A stretch of 64,000 bases of DNA from Streptococcus cristatus ATCC 51100 (GCF_011612585.1 NZ_CP050133.1:248001-312000); one strand, 5' to 3'; shown: positions 1 through 9,597, numbered from the stretch's first letter. The notes: generated from the sequence alone by a model not told the origin. A program made the numbers and translations.

Positions 1-2
1 GA

Positions 3-50
3 TTCAGGCAGTTGTTGGAGGACTCCGGCTTTACTTATAGTAAGGACTAA
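3..50 (+). CDS. C-terminal tail of an upstream gene (partial)
   Basis: The third frame is open from the window edge to a TAA at 48-50 and gives a 15-residue tail ending in GFTYSKD. It is followed by a possible terminator before the next promoter. The piece is too short to assign to a family. That it is a real gene end is inferred only from its position. Confidence 0.3.
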   Translation, partial: FRQLLEDSGFTYSKD

Positions 51-110
51 GAAAGCAGTTTTAAAAAGCGATGAGGTAGGGATTGAGCGCTTGCTGGAGA
101 AGAAAATGTC

Positions 111-134
111 CCCAAAGCTCTTTTGGCTTTTTTT
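111..134 (+). terminator. Weak terminator-like hairpin
   Basis: A short stem CCAAA/TTTGG around a GCTCT loop is followed by a run of seven T. It would close the upstream transcript. The stem is only five base pairs, so it is a weak call. Confidence 0.3.
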
Positions 135-153
135 AGTTTATCTATCTGAAAAG

Positions 154-162
154 TGATATAAT
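154..162 (+). promoter_or_regulatory. Extended -10 promoter of the alcohol dehydrogenase gene
   Basis: TGATATAAT is an extended -10 (TG-N-TATAAT). No convincing -35 is visible 17 bases upstream. An AAGGAG ribosome-binding site at 178-183 precedes the ATG at 191. Confidence 0.6.
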
Positions 163-190
163 ATAGTTAGCAAACACAAGGAGAAATGCA

Positions 191-1228
191 ATGAAATCAG
201 CAGTTTATCTCAAGGCTGGTCAAGTTGGATTAGCAGAAATAGATCATCCGCAAATTCTAGATCCAGATGATGCCATTATCCGTATTGTTCGGACCTGTGT
301 CTGTGGTTCTGATCTATGGAGTTATCGAAATGAGCAGGTGAAGCCTGGGCGCATGAACAGTGGACATGAGGCGATCGGGATTGTCGAGGAAGTCGGTGAT
401 GCAGTAACGACTGTGAAAGCAGGCGATTTTGTCATTGCTCCATTTACCCATGGATGCGGGGACTGCGACGCTTGCCGAGCAGGATATGACGGGACTTGTG
501 ACCGGCATGTTGGCAATAACTGGTCAGATGGGGTGCAAGCGGAGTATATGCGCTTTGAGTATGCCAACTGGGCTTTGGTGAAGATTCTGGGTCAGCCGTC
601 AGATTATTCAGAGGGGATGCTTAAGTCCTTCTTGGCGTTGGCTGATGTCATGCCGACAGGCTACCATGCGGCGCGTGTGGCAGATGTCAAACCAGGCGAC
701 AAGGTAGTTGTCATCGGAGATGGCGCTGTTGGACAATGTGCTGTTATCGCGGCTAAGATGCGGGGAGCTTCCCAAATCGTCCTCATGAGCCGTCACGAAG
801 ACCGACAAAAGATGGCGCTTGAATCAGGAGCAACAGCAGTGGTCGCTGAGCGTGGAGAAGAAGGCATTGCCAAGGTGCGCGAAATCCTCGGCGGCGGTGC
901 TGACGCTGCGCTTGAATGTGTCGGAACAGAAGCAGCTGTTGACCAAGCGCTTGGTGTCCTTCACAACGGCGGCCGATTAGGCTTTGTTGGTGTTCCCCAC
1001 TATAATAATCGTGCCCTTGGTTCCACCTTTGCTCAAAACATCACAGTGGCAGGTGGTGCAGCCTCTGTCACCACCTATGACAAGCAAATTTTGCTGAAAG
1101 CAGTCCTTGATGGTGACATCAATCCAGGCCGTGTCTTTACTTCCAGCTATAAACTGGAAGAGATTGACCAAGCCTATAAAGATATGGATGAGCGGAAGAC
1201 CATTAAGTCCTTGATTGTCTTTGACTAA
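191..1228 (+). CDS. Zinc-dependent medium-chain alcohol dehydrogenase family protein
   Basis: This 345-residue protein is an MDR-superfamily oxidoreductase. The N-terminal GroES-like domain has the catalytic zinc region CVCGSD (Cys38) and GHE (58-60), and the structural zinc lobe has cysteines at 89, 92, 95 and 103 in the usual C-x2-C-x2-C-x7-C spacing. A Rossmann fold follows, with VIGDGAVGQ near residue 176 for NAD(P) binding. The substrate cannot be told from sequence; an alcohol or aldehyde is the family expectation. It has its own promoter and a terminator-like region follows, so it looks monocistronic. Its link to the glycan genes downstream is positional only. Confidence 0.9.
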   Translation: MKSAVYLKAGQVGLAEIDHPQILDPDDAIIRIVRTCVCGSDLWSYRNEQVKPGRMNSGHEAIGIVEEVGDAVTTVKAGDFVIAPFTHGCGDCDACRAGYDGTCDRHVGNNWSDGVQAEYMRFEYANWALVKILGQPSDYSEGMLKSFLALADVMPTGYHAARVADVKPGDKVVVIGDGAVGQCAVIAAKMRGASQIVLMSRHEDRQKMALESGATAVVAERGEEGIAKVREILGGGADAALECVGTEAAVDQALGVLHNGGRLGFVGVPHYNNRALGSTFAQNITVAGGAASVTTYDKQILLKAVLDGDINPGRVFTSSYKLEEIDQAYKDMDERKTIKSLIVFD

Positions 1229-1260
1229 GATTTGTCAAGAGTATCATGCTAGGGGATGTT

Positions 1261-1367
1261 AAAGCCACTCAAGGGAATTTGGAATTCTGATATATCAGTA
1301 AAACGATTTACAAGGATTAGGACAGGATTTTCAGTCTTCCACAAATTATAGAAGAAAGAGTGGCTTT
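1261..1367 (+). other. Structured intergenic segment with long-range inverted repeat
   Basis: The 239-base gap after the dehydrogenase has no gene. It holds a perfect 10-base inverted repeat, AAAGCCACTC (1261-1270) against GAGTGGCTTT (1358-1367), ending in a T-run. Two small palindromes lie between the arms: GAATT-TGG-AATTC at 1275-1287 and CTGATATATCAG at 1287-1298. It may be the terminator of the dehydrogenase with a large loop, or a small RNA. Confidence 0.4.
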
Positions 1368-1378
1368 TTAGGAAGTCG

Positions 1379-1410
1379 AAAAGGAGGCGTTGCTAGCGTC
1401 TTCTTTTTTT
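1379..1410 (+). terminator. Rho-independent terminator
   Basis: An 11-base-pair stem with two G-T pairs, AAAAGGAGGCG against CGTCTTCTTTT, closes around a TTGCTAG loop and runs into a T-tract. It lies upstream of the GH29 gene. Confidence 0.65.
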
Positions 1411-1467
1411 GCTATAGTGGAGCTAGAGAAGAGATTGACTAGGAAGAAATGAGGAATAGCGAGACTT

Positions 1468-3171
1468 ATGAAAAAATTGGAAGAGATTGCGGATTTTGGT
1501 CCCTTGCCTTCGGCAGCCCAGCTGGCTTATCATCGAGATGAATTGGCAGCTTTTATCCATTTTGGCATCAATACGTTTTACGAGCAGGAATGGGGAAATG
1601 GTCAAGAAGATCCCAAGCGTTTCAATCCGACTAAACTAGATACAGACCAGTGGATCAGGGTTTTGAAAGAAACAGGCTTTAAACGGGTCATTGTCGTGGT
1701 CAAGCATCATGATGGCTTTGTTCTTTATCCGAGTCGTTATACAGACTATACGGTAGCTGCCAGTCCGTGGAGAGATGGCAAGGGTGACCTCTTGGCTGAG
1801 ATTTCCCGCTCAGCCAGTCAGTATGATATGGATTTGGGGCTTTATCTGTCGCCTTGGGATGCCCACAGTCCGCTCTATCATGTAGATACTCAAAAAGCCT
1901 ACAATGAGTACTATCAGCAGCAATTAGAAGAAATCTTGAGCAATCCGCTTTATGGTAATAAAGGAAAATTTATCGAAATCTGGATGGATGGGGCGCGTGG
2001 AGAAGGTGCGCAAAAGCTTTCCTATGAGTTTGACGCTTGGTTTGAAACCATTCGTCGCTATCAAAAGGACGCTGTCATTTTTTCAACCGAGGCGACTGAA
2101 TTGCGTTGGATTGGCAATGAAAGTGGCCGAGCTGGCGATCCCTTGTGGCAGAAGATTCGACCGGAAAAGTTGAGTGAGCAGACACCGTCTGTCTATCTTT
2201 GCCATGGCGATCCAGAAGGGACGCACTATTCTGTTGGGGAAGCAGATGTGTCCCTGCGTTCAGGCTGGTTTTATCATGAAAATCAGCAACCCAAGTCCTT
2301 GACGGATTTGCTGGATATTTATCTGGCTTCGGTGGGGCGGGGGACACCGCTTCTGCTCAATGTGCCTCCGACCAAGGAGGGCTTGTTGGCGGAAGTTGAC
2401 GTCCAGCGCCTGCAGGAATTTCATCAGGTTATCTCTAGCCTTTACGATGAAGACTTGGCTGCGGAGGCTGAAGTCACAGGTGGCAGTGAAAGGATAGGCT
2501 ATCCAGCAAGTAATCTGACGGACGGTAAAAGGGATAGCTTCTGGGCTCCGAATGCGGAGGAAACTTCCTATGTCTTGGAGATTGACCTCGGCCGCAGTTG
2601 CACTTTTAATCTGTTAGAAATCAGAGAACCGATTGCCAAAGGGCAACGGGTCGCAGGTTTTATCCTAGAAGTGAAGAAAGAGGATGGCTGGACTGTATTT
2701 GCCCGTGGTCAGACGATTGGCTATAAGCGTCTGCTTTTGGGCGAAATGGTCGAGGCTCGTTACTTGCGCTTGATTCTGACGGATTTCCAAGCCTTGCCAC
2801 TATTGAGTAAGCTGGCCGTGTACAGGACACCAGCGATTATGGAGGAAGAGAAGAGACCTTCTGGTTTGGAACTCTCACAAGCAGCGGACACAGTAATCGG
2901 GGGCCAATTGACTCAGATTAGTCTACGTCGTTTAGATGGACTGGAGCAAGCGGAGCAGATCCGACTAGTTACGGAGCCTGGCACAGGAACGCACGGAACG
3001 GCTTATGAGGACCAAATCTGGGATGTAAGCTTTGCTTCGGGCGAGAGCGACAAAGAGCTGACCTTATCAACCTTGGCTTTCACAGGTCAGCAAGAATTGA
3101 ATTTTTACCTTTGTGCCAGCCGAGAGGATGGTCGTCAAAGCAGACTCAAGATTGAGGTCAAGGGGAGTTAG
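1468..3171 (+). CDS. GH29 alpha-L-fucosidase
   Basis: The 567-residue protein hydrolyses alpha-linked L-fucose, expected on host glycans. The GH29 barrel fills residues 1 to about 330: FIHFGINTFY near the N terminus, HHDGFVLYPS, and EIWMDGARGEG, whose Asp174 is the expected nucleophile. A C-terminal F5/8 type C or CBM32-like module follows at about 335-450. There is no signal peptide, so it should act in the cytoplasm on imported oligosaccharides. The ribosome-binding site is weak. The gene resembles pneumococcal SP_2146, which likewise borders the GH92, GH125 and GH38 genes. A copy of the 180-bp repeat follows its stop codon. Confidence 0.9.
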   Translation: MKKLEEIADFGPLPSAAQLAYHRDELAAFIHFGINTFYEQEWGNGQEDPKRFNPTKLDTDQWIRVLKETGFKRVIVVVKHHDGFVLYPSRYTDYTVAASPWRDGKGDLLAEISRSASQYDMDLGLYLSPWDAHSPLYHVDTQKAYNEYYQQQLEEILSNPLYGNKGKFIEIWMDGARGEGAQKLSYEFDAWFETIRRYQKDAVIFSTEATELRWIGNESGRAGDPLWQKIRPEKLSEQTPSVYLCHGDPEGTHYSVGEADVSLRSGWFYHENQQPKSLTDLLDIYLASVGRGTPLLLNVPPTKEGLLAEVDVQRLQEFHQVISSLYDEDLAAEAEVTGGSERIGYPASNLTDGKRDSFWAPNAEETSYVLEIDLGRSCTFNLLEIREPIAKGQRVAGFILEVKKEDGWTVFARGQTIGYKRLLLGEMVEARYLRLILTDFQALPLLSKLAVYRTPAIMEEEKRPSGLELSQAADTVIGGQLTQISLRRLDGLEQAEQIRLVTEPGTGTHGTAYEDQIWDVSFASGESDKELTLSTLAFTGQQELNFYLCASREDGRQSRLKIEVKGS

Positions 3172-3180
3172 AATGAGAAA

Positions 3181-3360
3181 AGAGAGTGGGACAGAAATCG
3201 GTAATTGGTTAGAATTCGATTTCGTGGTCCCACCTCCGCACAGTTGAGTAGGGCTGTAAAAGCTGATGAAATCAGCGTAGTAGAGCCCGCTCAACCACTG
3301 CGTCTTGCTCGATAATCCAAAGACAATTGAGAGGCTAGGACTTTTGTCCCAGCCTCTTTT
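3181..3360 (+). repeat. Intergenic repeat copy A (bidirectional terminator-like)
   Basis: This is one of four copies of a roughly 180-bp element. It begins AGAGAGTGGGACAGAAATCG and ends in a strong hairpin, GAGGCTAGGAC-TTTT-GTCCCAGCCTC, followed by T. The opening arm GTGGGAC/GTCCCAC and a central GTTGAGT/ACTCAAC hairpin with an inner GCTGAT/ATCAGC stem complete it. Here it separates the convergent GH29 and GH92 genes. Confidence 0.9.
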
Positions 3361-3367
3361 GCTGTTT

Positions 3368-5467
3368 TTATGATTGTGTAGAAGATGAATTTGGCAACCA
3401 AGACAGGTAGAAATCCAGCCTGTCAGAAGCCAGTAAGTCCTCATGGGAAATTCGCTGCCGGCTTCGTCCGTCTAAGTCTGCCTTTTTCACAAACTGGTAG
3501 TGGGGGTAGTTATCGTGGGCGTAAATATCAAGCCATTTTTGACTTTGAGGTAGGTAGAGGCGCAGATGGTTAAAGAGAGGAATACCTAAGTCATAGTGAG
3601 GCTTGCCAGGGCAAGTAGGGTAGAGGCCCAAGACGCTCCAGATATACCAAGCAGAAAGACTGCCATTGTCTTCGTCGCCAGGGAAAGCCTGCCAATCAGG
3701 CTGAAAAGCCTCTTCTCTCAAGCTTTTGATTAGGAGGCTAGTGTATTCTGGCTTGGCACTATAGCGGAAAAGATAAGGGATATGGAAACTGGGCTGATTG
3801 GAAATGGCTAGCTGGCCAAAGTGGGCATTCGCCATCTCGCTCATTTCGTGAATTTCGTAGCCGTAGCCTGTGACATCAAAATAGGGCTGGTCCTGACAGA
3901 GCCTAGTCAGATAATCGGTAAAGGCTGTCTCACCGCCCATGAGCTCTTTCAAGCCTTCGATATCGTGGAAGACGCTGAGCGTATTTTGAATAGCAGAGCA
4001 TTCGGCATAATCTCGCCCCCAGCTGTAAGGAGAAAAGTCGGCTCGGAATTGTCCTTGTCGGTCTTTGGCTCGCATATAGCCCGTTTCTGAGTCAAAAAGG
4101 TTTTGGTAATGGCGTGCCTGCTGGCCGTATCGCTGGGCTACTTGTTTCTCTTGGAGTTTGCTGGCTAGGCTGGCAATGCAAAAGTCGCTATAGCTATAGT
4201 CCAGCGTGTGGCTGACGCTTTCATGATAATCTGTTGGCAGGTAGCCCAAGGCTTGGTAGTCGCTAGCCCCGTGTCGGCCGTAACGTTTGGAAGGATCTTC
4301 TTTCTCCGCTGTGTCTAGCATAGCTTGGAACAATTCCTGTTCTAGGTCAGGAATGAGATCTTTCGCAGCGCCATCCGCAATCACACCGTCAATCAAGGTT
4401 CCTGGCATCATGCCCCGTTCATCGGGAGCCAGCCACTTGGGTAGATAGCCCGTTTCTTTGTAGAAATTCAGAAATCCTTCTAGAAAGTCGTGATAGGTGT
4501 CGGGTGCGATAAGAGCTAGCAGCGGAAAATTGGTGCGAAAACCATCCCAAAATCCAATATTAGTAAAGAATTTACCAGGCTGGACAGTTTGATGGGTAAA
4601 GTCCCAATGAATTTCTTTTCCTTCAGGAGTGATTTCATAAAAGGTCTGAGGAAAGAGGAAAAGGCGGTAAAGAGTCTGGTCGAACATGCGGCGGTCAACT
4701 TTTCCCTGCTCCACAACATCAAATCGGTGGAGATAGCTTTCCCAGGCTTGCTTGGTCTGCTCTTTCACCGCATCAAAGTCAGCTTGGGGCAGATTTGTCA
4801 CAGCTTGCTCTTCCGAGATAAAGGAAGTGGCTAGAGCGAATTGCAGTTGTCCCTGCTCAAAGTCTAGCACCAAGTCCTCACCAAGTGCATGATTGACCTG
4901 AATGGGCTGGTCAAAGCGTAGGCAGACATGCATGGTCAGAGCTTGCTTGGCTGGATTGGTTTCTTCTTTCAAACTGCCTATAAGTGTGTAGGCATCCAGC
5001 ATACGGAAATGGGTCTGAGCCTCGCTGTGCAGGATAAGACTGATGTGCTGGGCCAACTGGCTTGTGAGGCGGAAGCAGGCTCCATAAGTAGTCGGAGTCA
5101 GTTCCGTCCTGACTTGATAGCGGTTGGAGTGAACTTTTAAATAATGTGGCTGAAAAATACTCTCGTCTGGTCGATACGACGACTGGCGGTGATAGATATC
5201 AGGCTTGCTGATCTTTTCGGTGACAGGCGTGAGCAAGAGCCAAGAGAAATCCCCAATCCAAGGACTGGGCTGGTGGGTCAGACGAATGCCTTGAAAAATG
5301 GGCAAGTCTGGTTGAAAGAACCAAGAGCTATCTGTATGGCTGCTCTGAGGGACGAAGTAGTTCATACCAAACGGTTCCCCTGTATAGGGCAGGGTATTGC
5401 CGTGGGAAAAGCTATGGGAATTGTCCGTTCCATAGCGGGTATCAATCGTTTCTAGTATTGTTTTCAT
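3368..5467 (-). CDS. GH92 alpha-mannosidase
   Basis: This 699-residue protein belongs to GH92, the calcium-dependent exo-alpha-mannosidases, and corresponds to pneumococcal SP_2145, which trims alpha-1,2-mannose from high-mannose N-glycans. The family's C-terminal acid motif is visible as FPGDEDNGSLSAWYIWS. The N terminus (MKTILETIDTRYGTDN) shows no signal peptide or anchor, so it is predicted cytoplasmic. The ribosome-binding site AAGGAG sits just upstream on the reverse strand. It is the only glycosidase of the island on the minus strand and is divergent from GH125. The repeat element at 3181-3360 separates its end from the convergent GH29 gene. Confidence 0.9.
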   Translation of the reverse strand: MKTILETIDTRYGTDNSHSFSHGNTLPYTGEPFGMNYFVPQSSHTDSSWFFQPDLPIFQGIRLTHQPSPWIGDFSWLLLTPVTEKISKPDIYHRQSSYRPDESIFQPHYLKVHSNRYQVRTELTPTTYGACFRLTSQLAQHISLILHSEAQTHFRMLDAYTLIGSLKEETNPAKQALTMHVCLRFDQPIQVNHALGEDLVLDFEQGQLQFALATSFISEEQAVTNLPQADFDAVKEQTKQAWESYLHRFDVVEQGKVDRRMFDQTLYRLFLFPQTFYEITPEGKEIHWDFTHQTVQPGKFFTNIGFWDGFRTNFPLLALIAPDTYHDFLEGFLNFYKETGYLPKWLAPDERGMMPGTLIDGVIADGAAKDLIPDLEQELFQAMLDTAEKEDPSKRYGRHGASDYQALGYLPTDYHESVSHTLDYSYSDFCIASLASKLQEKQVAQRYGQQARHYQNLFDSETGYMRAKDRQGQFRADFSPYSWGRDYAECSAIQNTLSVFHDIEGLKELMGGETAFTDYLTRLCQDQPYFDVTGYGYEIHEMSEMANAHFGQLAISNQPSFHIPYLFRYSAKPEYTSLLIKSLREEAFQPDWQAFPGDEDNGSLSAWYIWSVLGLYPTCPGKPHYDLGIPLFNHLRLYLPQSQKWLDIYAHDNYPHYQFVKKADLDGRSRQRISHEDLLASDRLDFYLSWLPNSSSTQS

Positions 5468-5502
5468 GGAAATTCTCCTTCAATCCAGCTTGCTTTGTCT
5501 TG

Positions 5503-5533
5503 ATTATAACATGAATCAGGAAGCAGCGGACAA
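5503..5533 (-). promoter_or_regulatory. Promoter of the GH92 gene
   Basis: On the reverse strand an extended -10, TG-T-TATAAT, covers 5503-5511 and a TTGTCC -35-like hexamer lies at 5528-5533 with a 19-base spacer. It diverges from the GH125 promoter within a gap of about 170 bases. Confidence 0.55.
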
Positions 5534-5594
5534 GGCAAAAATATATGATCGAAAGGCCTTTAGTTTGTGTATATATTTTAAAAACTGTTTAGCC

Positions 5595-5620
5595 TATACT
5601 AGAGAATGTAAACGAGTATG
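5595..5620 (+). promoter_or_regulatory. Promoter and degenerate cre-like site of the GH125 operon
   Basis: TATACT at 5595-5600 is a plausible -10. TGTAAACGAGTATG at 5607-5620 matches the left half of a CcpA cre (TGWAANCG) but the right half is poor. Its place at the transcription start mirrors the better cre upstream of the transporter operon. Confidence 0.4.
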
Positions 5621-5636
5621 AAAAAGGAGAATGAAT

Positions 5637-6926
5637 ATGGTTTATTCTAAAGAAATTGTTGGGAAATGGTTGGAGTCTATTGCCCAGTTAGCCCAGGATC
5701 ATCCGACTTGGGTCTCTGTTTTTGAGCGTTGCTATACGGATACCTTGGACAACACGGTCGAAATATTGGAAGATGGGTCTACTTTTGTCTTGACAGGCGA
5801 TATTCCAGCCATGTGGCTACGGGATTCGACTGCTCAGCTCAAGCCCTACCTCTTTGTGGCCAAGCAAGATCCAAAAATCCGTCAAACGATTGCTGGCTTG
5901 GTCAAACGTCAGATGACGCTGATTCTCAAAGATCCTTATGCTAATGCCTTTAATATCGCTGACAACTGGAAAGGTCACCATGAAACAGACCACACAGACT
6001 TGTCTGGTTGGATTTGGGAACGCAAGTACGAAGTGGATTCTCTCTGCTATCCTCTGCAACTGGCTTATCTCTTGTGGAAAGAAACTGGGGAAACGAGTCA
6101 TCTAGACGCTACCTTTATTGCTGGAGTTAGAGAAATTCTACGAGTTTGGACGATCGAGCAGGAGCACAACCAGTCTTCTTATCGCTTTGTCCGTGATACG
6201 GATCGCAAGGAAGATACCTTGGTCAATGATGGGAAAGGCCCTGACTTTGCAGTGACAGGCATGACTTGGTCGGCCTTCCGTCCAAGTGATGATGCTTGTA
6301 TATACAGCTATCTGGTACCGTCCAATATGTTTGCAACAGTTGTCTTGGGCTATGTGGCAGAAATTTTTGAAAAATTGAACTTAGAGGGTGCTGAGGAGAT
6401 CGTTCCGCATGCGCAGCGCCTGCAAAAGGAAATCAAGGAAGGAATTGAAAACCACGCCTACACCCAAAATGCTAAAGGTGAAAAGATTTACGCTTTTGAG
6501 GTAGACGGTTTGGGAAATGCCAGCATTATGGACGATCCGAATGTACCAAGCCTTTTGGCAGCGCCTTATCTAGGCTTTTGCTCAATTGACGACGAAGTCT
6601 ACCAAGCGACACGCCGCACCATTCTAGGCCCAGAAAATCCTTACTATTATGAGGGTAAATATGCTGCGGGACTTGGTAGCTCACATACCTTCTACCGCTA
6701 TATCTGGCCGATTGCCCTAGCCATTCAAGGATTAACCACGCACGATAAGGAAGAAAAACGTCGGATTCTGGACTTGCTCGTAGCCTGCGATGGTGGCACA
6801 GGTGTCATGCACGAAAGCTTCCATGTGGACGACCCGACTAAGTATTCTCGTGAATGGTTCAGCTGGGCCAACATGATGTTCTGCGAACTGGTATTAGATT
6901 ATTATGATTTAAAAATTGAGGTATAG
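5637..6926 (+). CDS. GH125 exo-alpha-1,6-mannosidase
   Basis: The 429-residue protein matches the GH125 family (pneumococcal SP_2144), which removes alpha-1,6-linked mannose by inversion. Family stretches are plain: AMWLRDSTAQ near residue 60, NWKGHHETDHTD, and GLGNASIMDDPNVPS. The start at 5637 is preferred to the in-frame ATG at 5631 because AAGGAG at 5624-5629 is then correctly spaced. There is no signal peptide, so it is cytoplasmic. It leads an operon with GH38, 23 bases downstream, and the ROK and GH20 genes. Its role is to finish the trimannosyl core of N-glycans together with GH38. Confidence 0.92.
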   Translation: MVYSKEIVGKWLESIAQLAQDHPTWVSVFERCYTDTLDNTVEILEDGSTFVLTGDIPAMWLRDSTAQLKPYLFVAKQDPKIRQTIAGLVKRQMTLILKDPYANAFNIADNWKGHHETDHTDLSGWIWERKYEVDSLCYPLQLAYLLWKETGETSHLDATFIAGVREILRVWTIEQEHNQSSYRFVRDTDRKEDTLVNDGKGPDFAVTGMTWSAFRPSDDACIYSYLVPSNMFATVVLGYVAEIFEKLNLEGAEEIVPHAQRLQKEIKEGIENHAYTQNAKGEKIYAFEVDGLGNASIMDDPNVPSLLAAPYLGFCSIDDEVYQATRRTILGPENPYYYEGKYAAGLGSSHTFYRYIWPIALAIQGLTTHDKEEKRRILDLLVACDGGTGVMHESFHVDDPTKYSREWFSWANMMFCELVLDYYDLKIEV

Positions 6927-6949
6927 AATTAACAAATAGAGGAACAAAA

Positions 6950-9589
6950 ATGGAAAATATTACTGTACATATCATTTCTCACAGCCACTGGGATCGCGAA
7001 TGGTATCTCCCCTTTGAATCCCACCGTATGCAGCTGGTCGAGCTTTTTGACAATCTCTTTGATTTGTTTGAAAATGATCCAGATTTCAAGAGCTTCCACC
7101 TAGACGGGCAAACCATTGTCTTGGATGATTATCTGGAAATCCGTCCGGAAAATCGCGATAAACTGCAGCGCTATATTGATGAAGGCAAGCTGAAAATCGG
7201 TCCTTTCTATATCTTGCAGGATGATTATTTGATTTCAAGCGAAGCCAATGTCCGCAACACCTTGATCGGTCAGCAGGAGTGCAAGAAATGGGGCAAGTCC
7301 ACTCAGATTGGTTATTTCCCTGATACTTTTGGAAATATGGGACAAGCGCCTCAGCTCTTGCAGCAATCTGGCATTCATGTAGCAGCTTTCGGCCGAGGAG
7401 TGAAGCCAATCGGATTTGACAACCAAGTCTTAGAGGACGAGCAGTTCACTTCTCAGTACTCTGAAATGTACTGGCAAGGTGCTGATGGCAGTAAAGTCCT
7501 AGGCATCCTCTTTGCCAACTGGTACAGCAATGGGAATGAAATCCCAGTCGACCCTGTGGAAGCGAAGATTTTTTGGGAGCAAAAATTAGCAGATGTGAAG
7601 AGCTATGCCTCTACCAATCAATGGCTGATGATGAATGGCTGCGACCACCAGCCAGTTCAGCGTGACCTCAGCCAAGCCATCCGAGTAGCCAATGAGCTTT
7701 ATCCAGAAATCAACTTTGTCCACAGTTCTTTTGATGACTATATGCAGGCTGTGGAAGCGGCCCTGCCTGAGGAAGTGTCAACAGTTCAAGGCGAATTGAC
7801 CAGCCAAGAAACGGATGGTTGGTACACTTTGGCCAATACTTCTTCGGCTCGTATCTATCTGAAGCAGGCTTTCCAAGAAAACAGCAACTTGCTAGAGCAG
7901 GTGGTTGAGCCGCTGACTGTTATCACAGGCGGTCACAATCACAAAGACCAGCTGACTTATGCTTGGAAGACCCTCTTGCAAAACGCTCCGCACGATAGTA
8001 TTTGCGGCTGCAGTGTCGATGAAGTTCACCGCGAAATGGAAATCCGCTTCGCCAAGGTCAATCAAGTGGGCGAATTTGTCAAAGGTAACTTGCTGGGAGA
8101 ATGGAAGCAAAAGCTGGATAGCCGCCAATCTGAGAGCGACCTGCTCTTCACCGTTATCAATACTGGCCTCCATGACAAGGTAGATACCGTTTCTGTGGAT
8201 GTGACCTTTGCGACCTGTGATTTCAAGGAAGCTCATCCGACAGAAGCCTATCGGAGAATGGCAGAATTGACAATTCCAGACTTGATTGTGAAGGATTTGG
8301 ATGGCCGCTATGTTGAAGCTAAAATCGAAGATTTGGGAGCTAATTTCCAATATGATCTTCCAAAAGACCGCTTCCGTCAGGCTTATATCGCTCGTCAGTT
8401 GCGCGTGACATTGCCGATTCATCTAGCACCTCTGGCTTGGAAAACATTCCAATTGCTTCCTGGTGCAAAAGAAGAGCATGAAGGGCTCTACCGCAATGGC
8501 GTGATTGACACTCCATTTGTGACTATCAGCTTTGATGAAGACTTGACCGTCTACGATAAGACGACCCATGAAGCCTATGAAGACTTCCTCCGCTTTGAAG
8601 ATCGGGGCGATATTGGAAATGAATATATCTATTTCCAGCCAAAAAATACAGAGCCGATCTATGCCAAACTGGCTGGCGTTAAGGTGTTGGAAAACAATGC
8701 CCGCTATGCCAAGGTGGAATTAAGCCATGAATTGACCTTGCCAGTAAGCGCAGACGAACTACTGGATCAGGAGCAAAAGGGCATCGTTGAGTTTATGACG
8801 CGCTCAGCAGGCCGTTCGTCAGAATTGACAACTATGATCTTGACAACTGAGTTGACAGTCTTTGCGGATAGTCCACAATTGCGCTTTAAGACTCGCTTTA
8901 CCAATACTGCTAAGGATCACCGCATCCGTGTTCTCTTCAGAACTCACAACAGCAGTAAAACCAATGATTCAGACAGCATTTACGAAGTAGTTAGCCGTAA
9001 CAACCAACCGGCTGCCTCATGGGAAAATCCAGAAAATCCACAGCACCAACAAGCCTTCGTTAGCCTTTATGATGACCAAAAAGCAGTCACAGTAGCCAAT
9101 AAAGGTCTAAATGAATACGAGATTTTAGGTGATGACACGATTGCTGTAACGATTCTGCGGGCAACTGGTGAGCTGGGCGACTGGGGCTACTTCCCAACGC
9201 CAGAAGCGCAGTGTCTGCGTGACTTCCAAGTCGAGTACACGGTGGAATGCCACCAACCGCAAGAGCGATTTGCCGCTTACCGTCGGGCCAAAGCCTTCCA
9301 AACACCGTTGACAGCTCTGCAAATTTCCAAACAAGAAGGAAGTGTTGCAGCGACTGGACAAGCCTTGGACCACCCTGCTCTGAACTTAGCAGAAATCTGC
9401 CCGACAGCCCTTAAAGTGGCGGAAGACGAGTCAGGTATTGTACTTCGCTACTACAATATGACCCAAGAAGAGCAAGAAGTGACAACTGCTTCCCAAACCC
9501 TAGTCAACCTTTTGGAAGAAGTGCTTCCAGAAAAGGATGGAATCTTAGGACCACAGGAAATTCGCACAGAGCTTTTGAAAAACGATTAA
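6950..9589 (+). CDS. GH38 alpha-mannosidase
   Basis: This 879-residue enzyme is a zinc-dependent retaining alpha-mannosidase of GH38, like pneumococcal SP_2143, which favours alpha-1,3-linked mannose. The zinc motif HSHWDREW (His11, His13, Asp15) starts the protein, and YFPDTFGN places the nucleophile at Asp125. NAPHDSICGCS carries a further zinc histidine. C-terminal beta-sandwich domains fill the rest at normal family length. No secretion signal is present. It is cotranscribed after GH125; a strong hairpin separates it from the ROK gene. Confidence 0.93.
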   Translation: MENITVHIISHSHWDREWYLPFESHRMQLVELFDNLFDLFENDPDFKSFHLDGQTIVLDDYLEIRPENRDKLQRYIDEGKLKIGPFYILQDDYLISSEANVRNTLIGQQECKKWGKSTQIGYFPDTFGNMGQAPQLLQQSGIHVAAFGRGVKPIGFDNQVLEDEQFTSQYSEMYWQGADGSKVLGILFANWYSNGNEIPVDPVEAKIFWEQKLADVKSYASTNQWLMMNGCDHQPVQRDLSQAIRVANELYPEINFVHSSFDDYMQAVEAALPEEVSTVQGELTSQETDGWYTLANTSSARIYLKQAFQENSNLLEQVVEPLTVITGGHNHKDQLTYAWKTLLQNAPHDSICGCSVDEVHREMEIRFAKVNQVGEFVKGNLLGEWKQKLDSRQSESDLLFTVINTGLHDKVDTVSVDVTFATCDFKEAHPTEAYRRMAELTIPDLIVKDLDGRYVEAKIEDLGANFQYDLPKDRFRQAYIARQLRVTLPIHLAPLAWKTFQLLPGAKEEHEGLYRNGVIDTPFVTISFDEDLTVYDKTTHEAYEDFLRFEDRGDIGNEYIYFQPKNTEPIYAKLAGVKVLENNARYAKVELSHELTLPVSADELLDQEQKGIVEFMTRSAGRSSELTTMILTTELTVFADSPQLRFKTRFTNTAKDHRIRVLFRTHNSSKTNDSDSIYEVVSRNNQPAASWENPENPQHQQAFVSLYDDQKAVTVANKGLNEYEILGDDTIAVTILRATGELGDWGYFPTPEAQCLRDFQVEYTVECHQPQERFAAYRRAKAFQTPLTALQISKQEGSVAATGQALDHPALNLAEICPTALKVAEDESGIVLRYYNMTQEEQEVTTASQTLVNLLEEVLPEKDGILGPQEIRTELLKND

Positions 9590-9597
9590 AAAGAGGA

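Noticed and set aside
3067..3444. Reverse-strand open frame of 125 codons
   Set aside because: It is made of repeat copy A plus the ends of two real genes; the repeat is non-coding in all four places.
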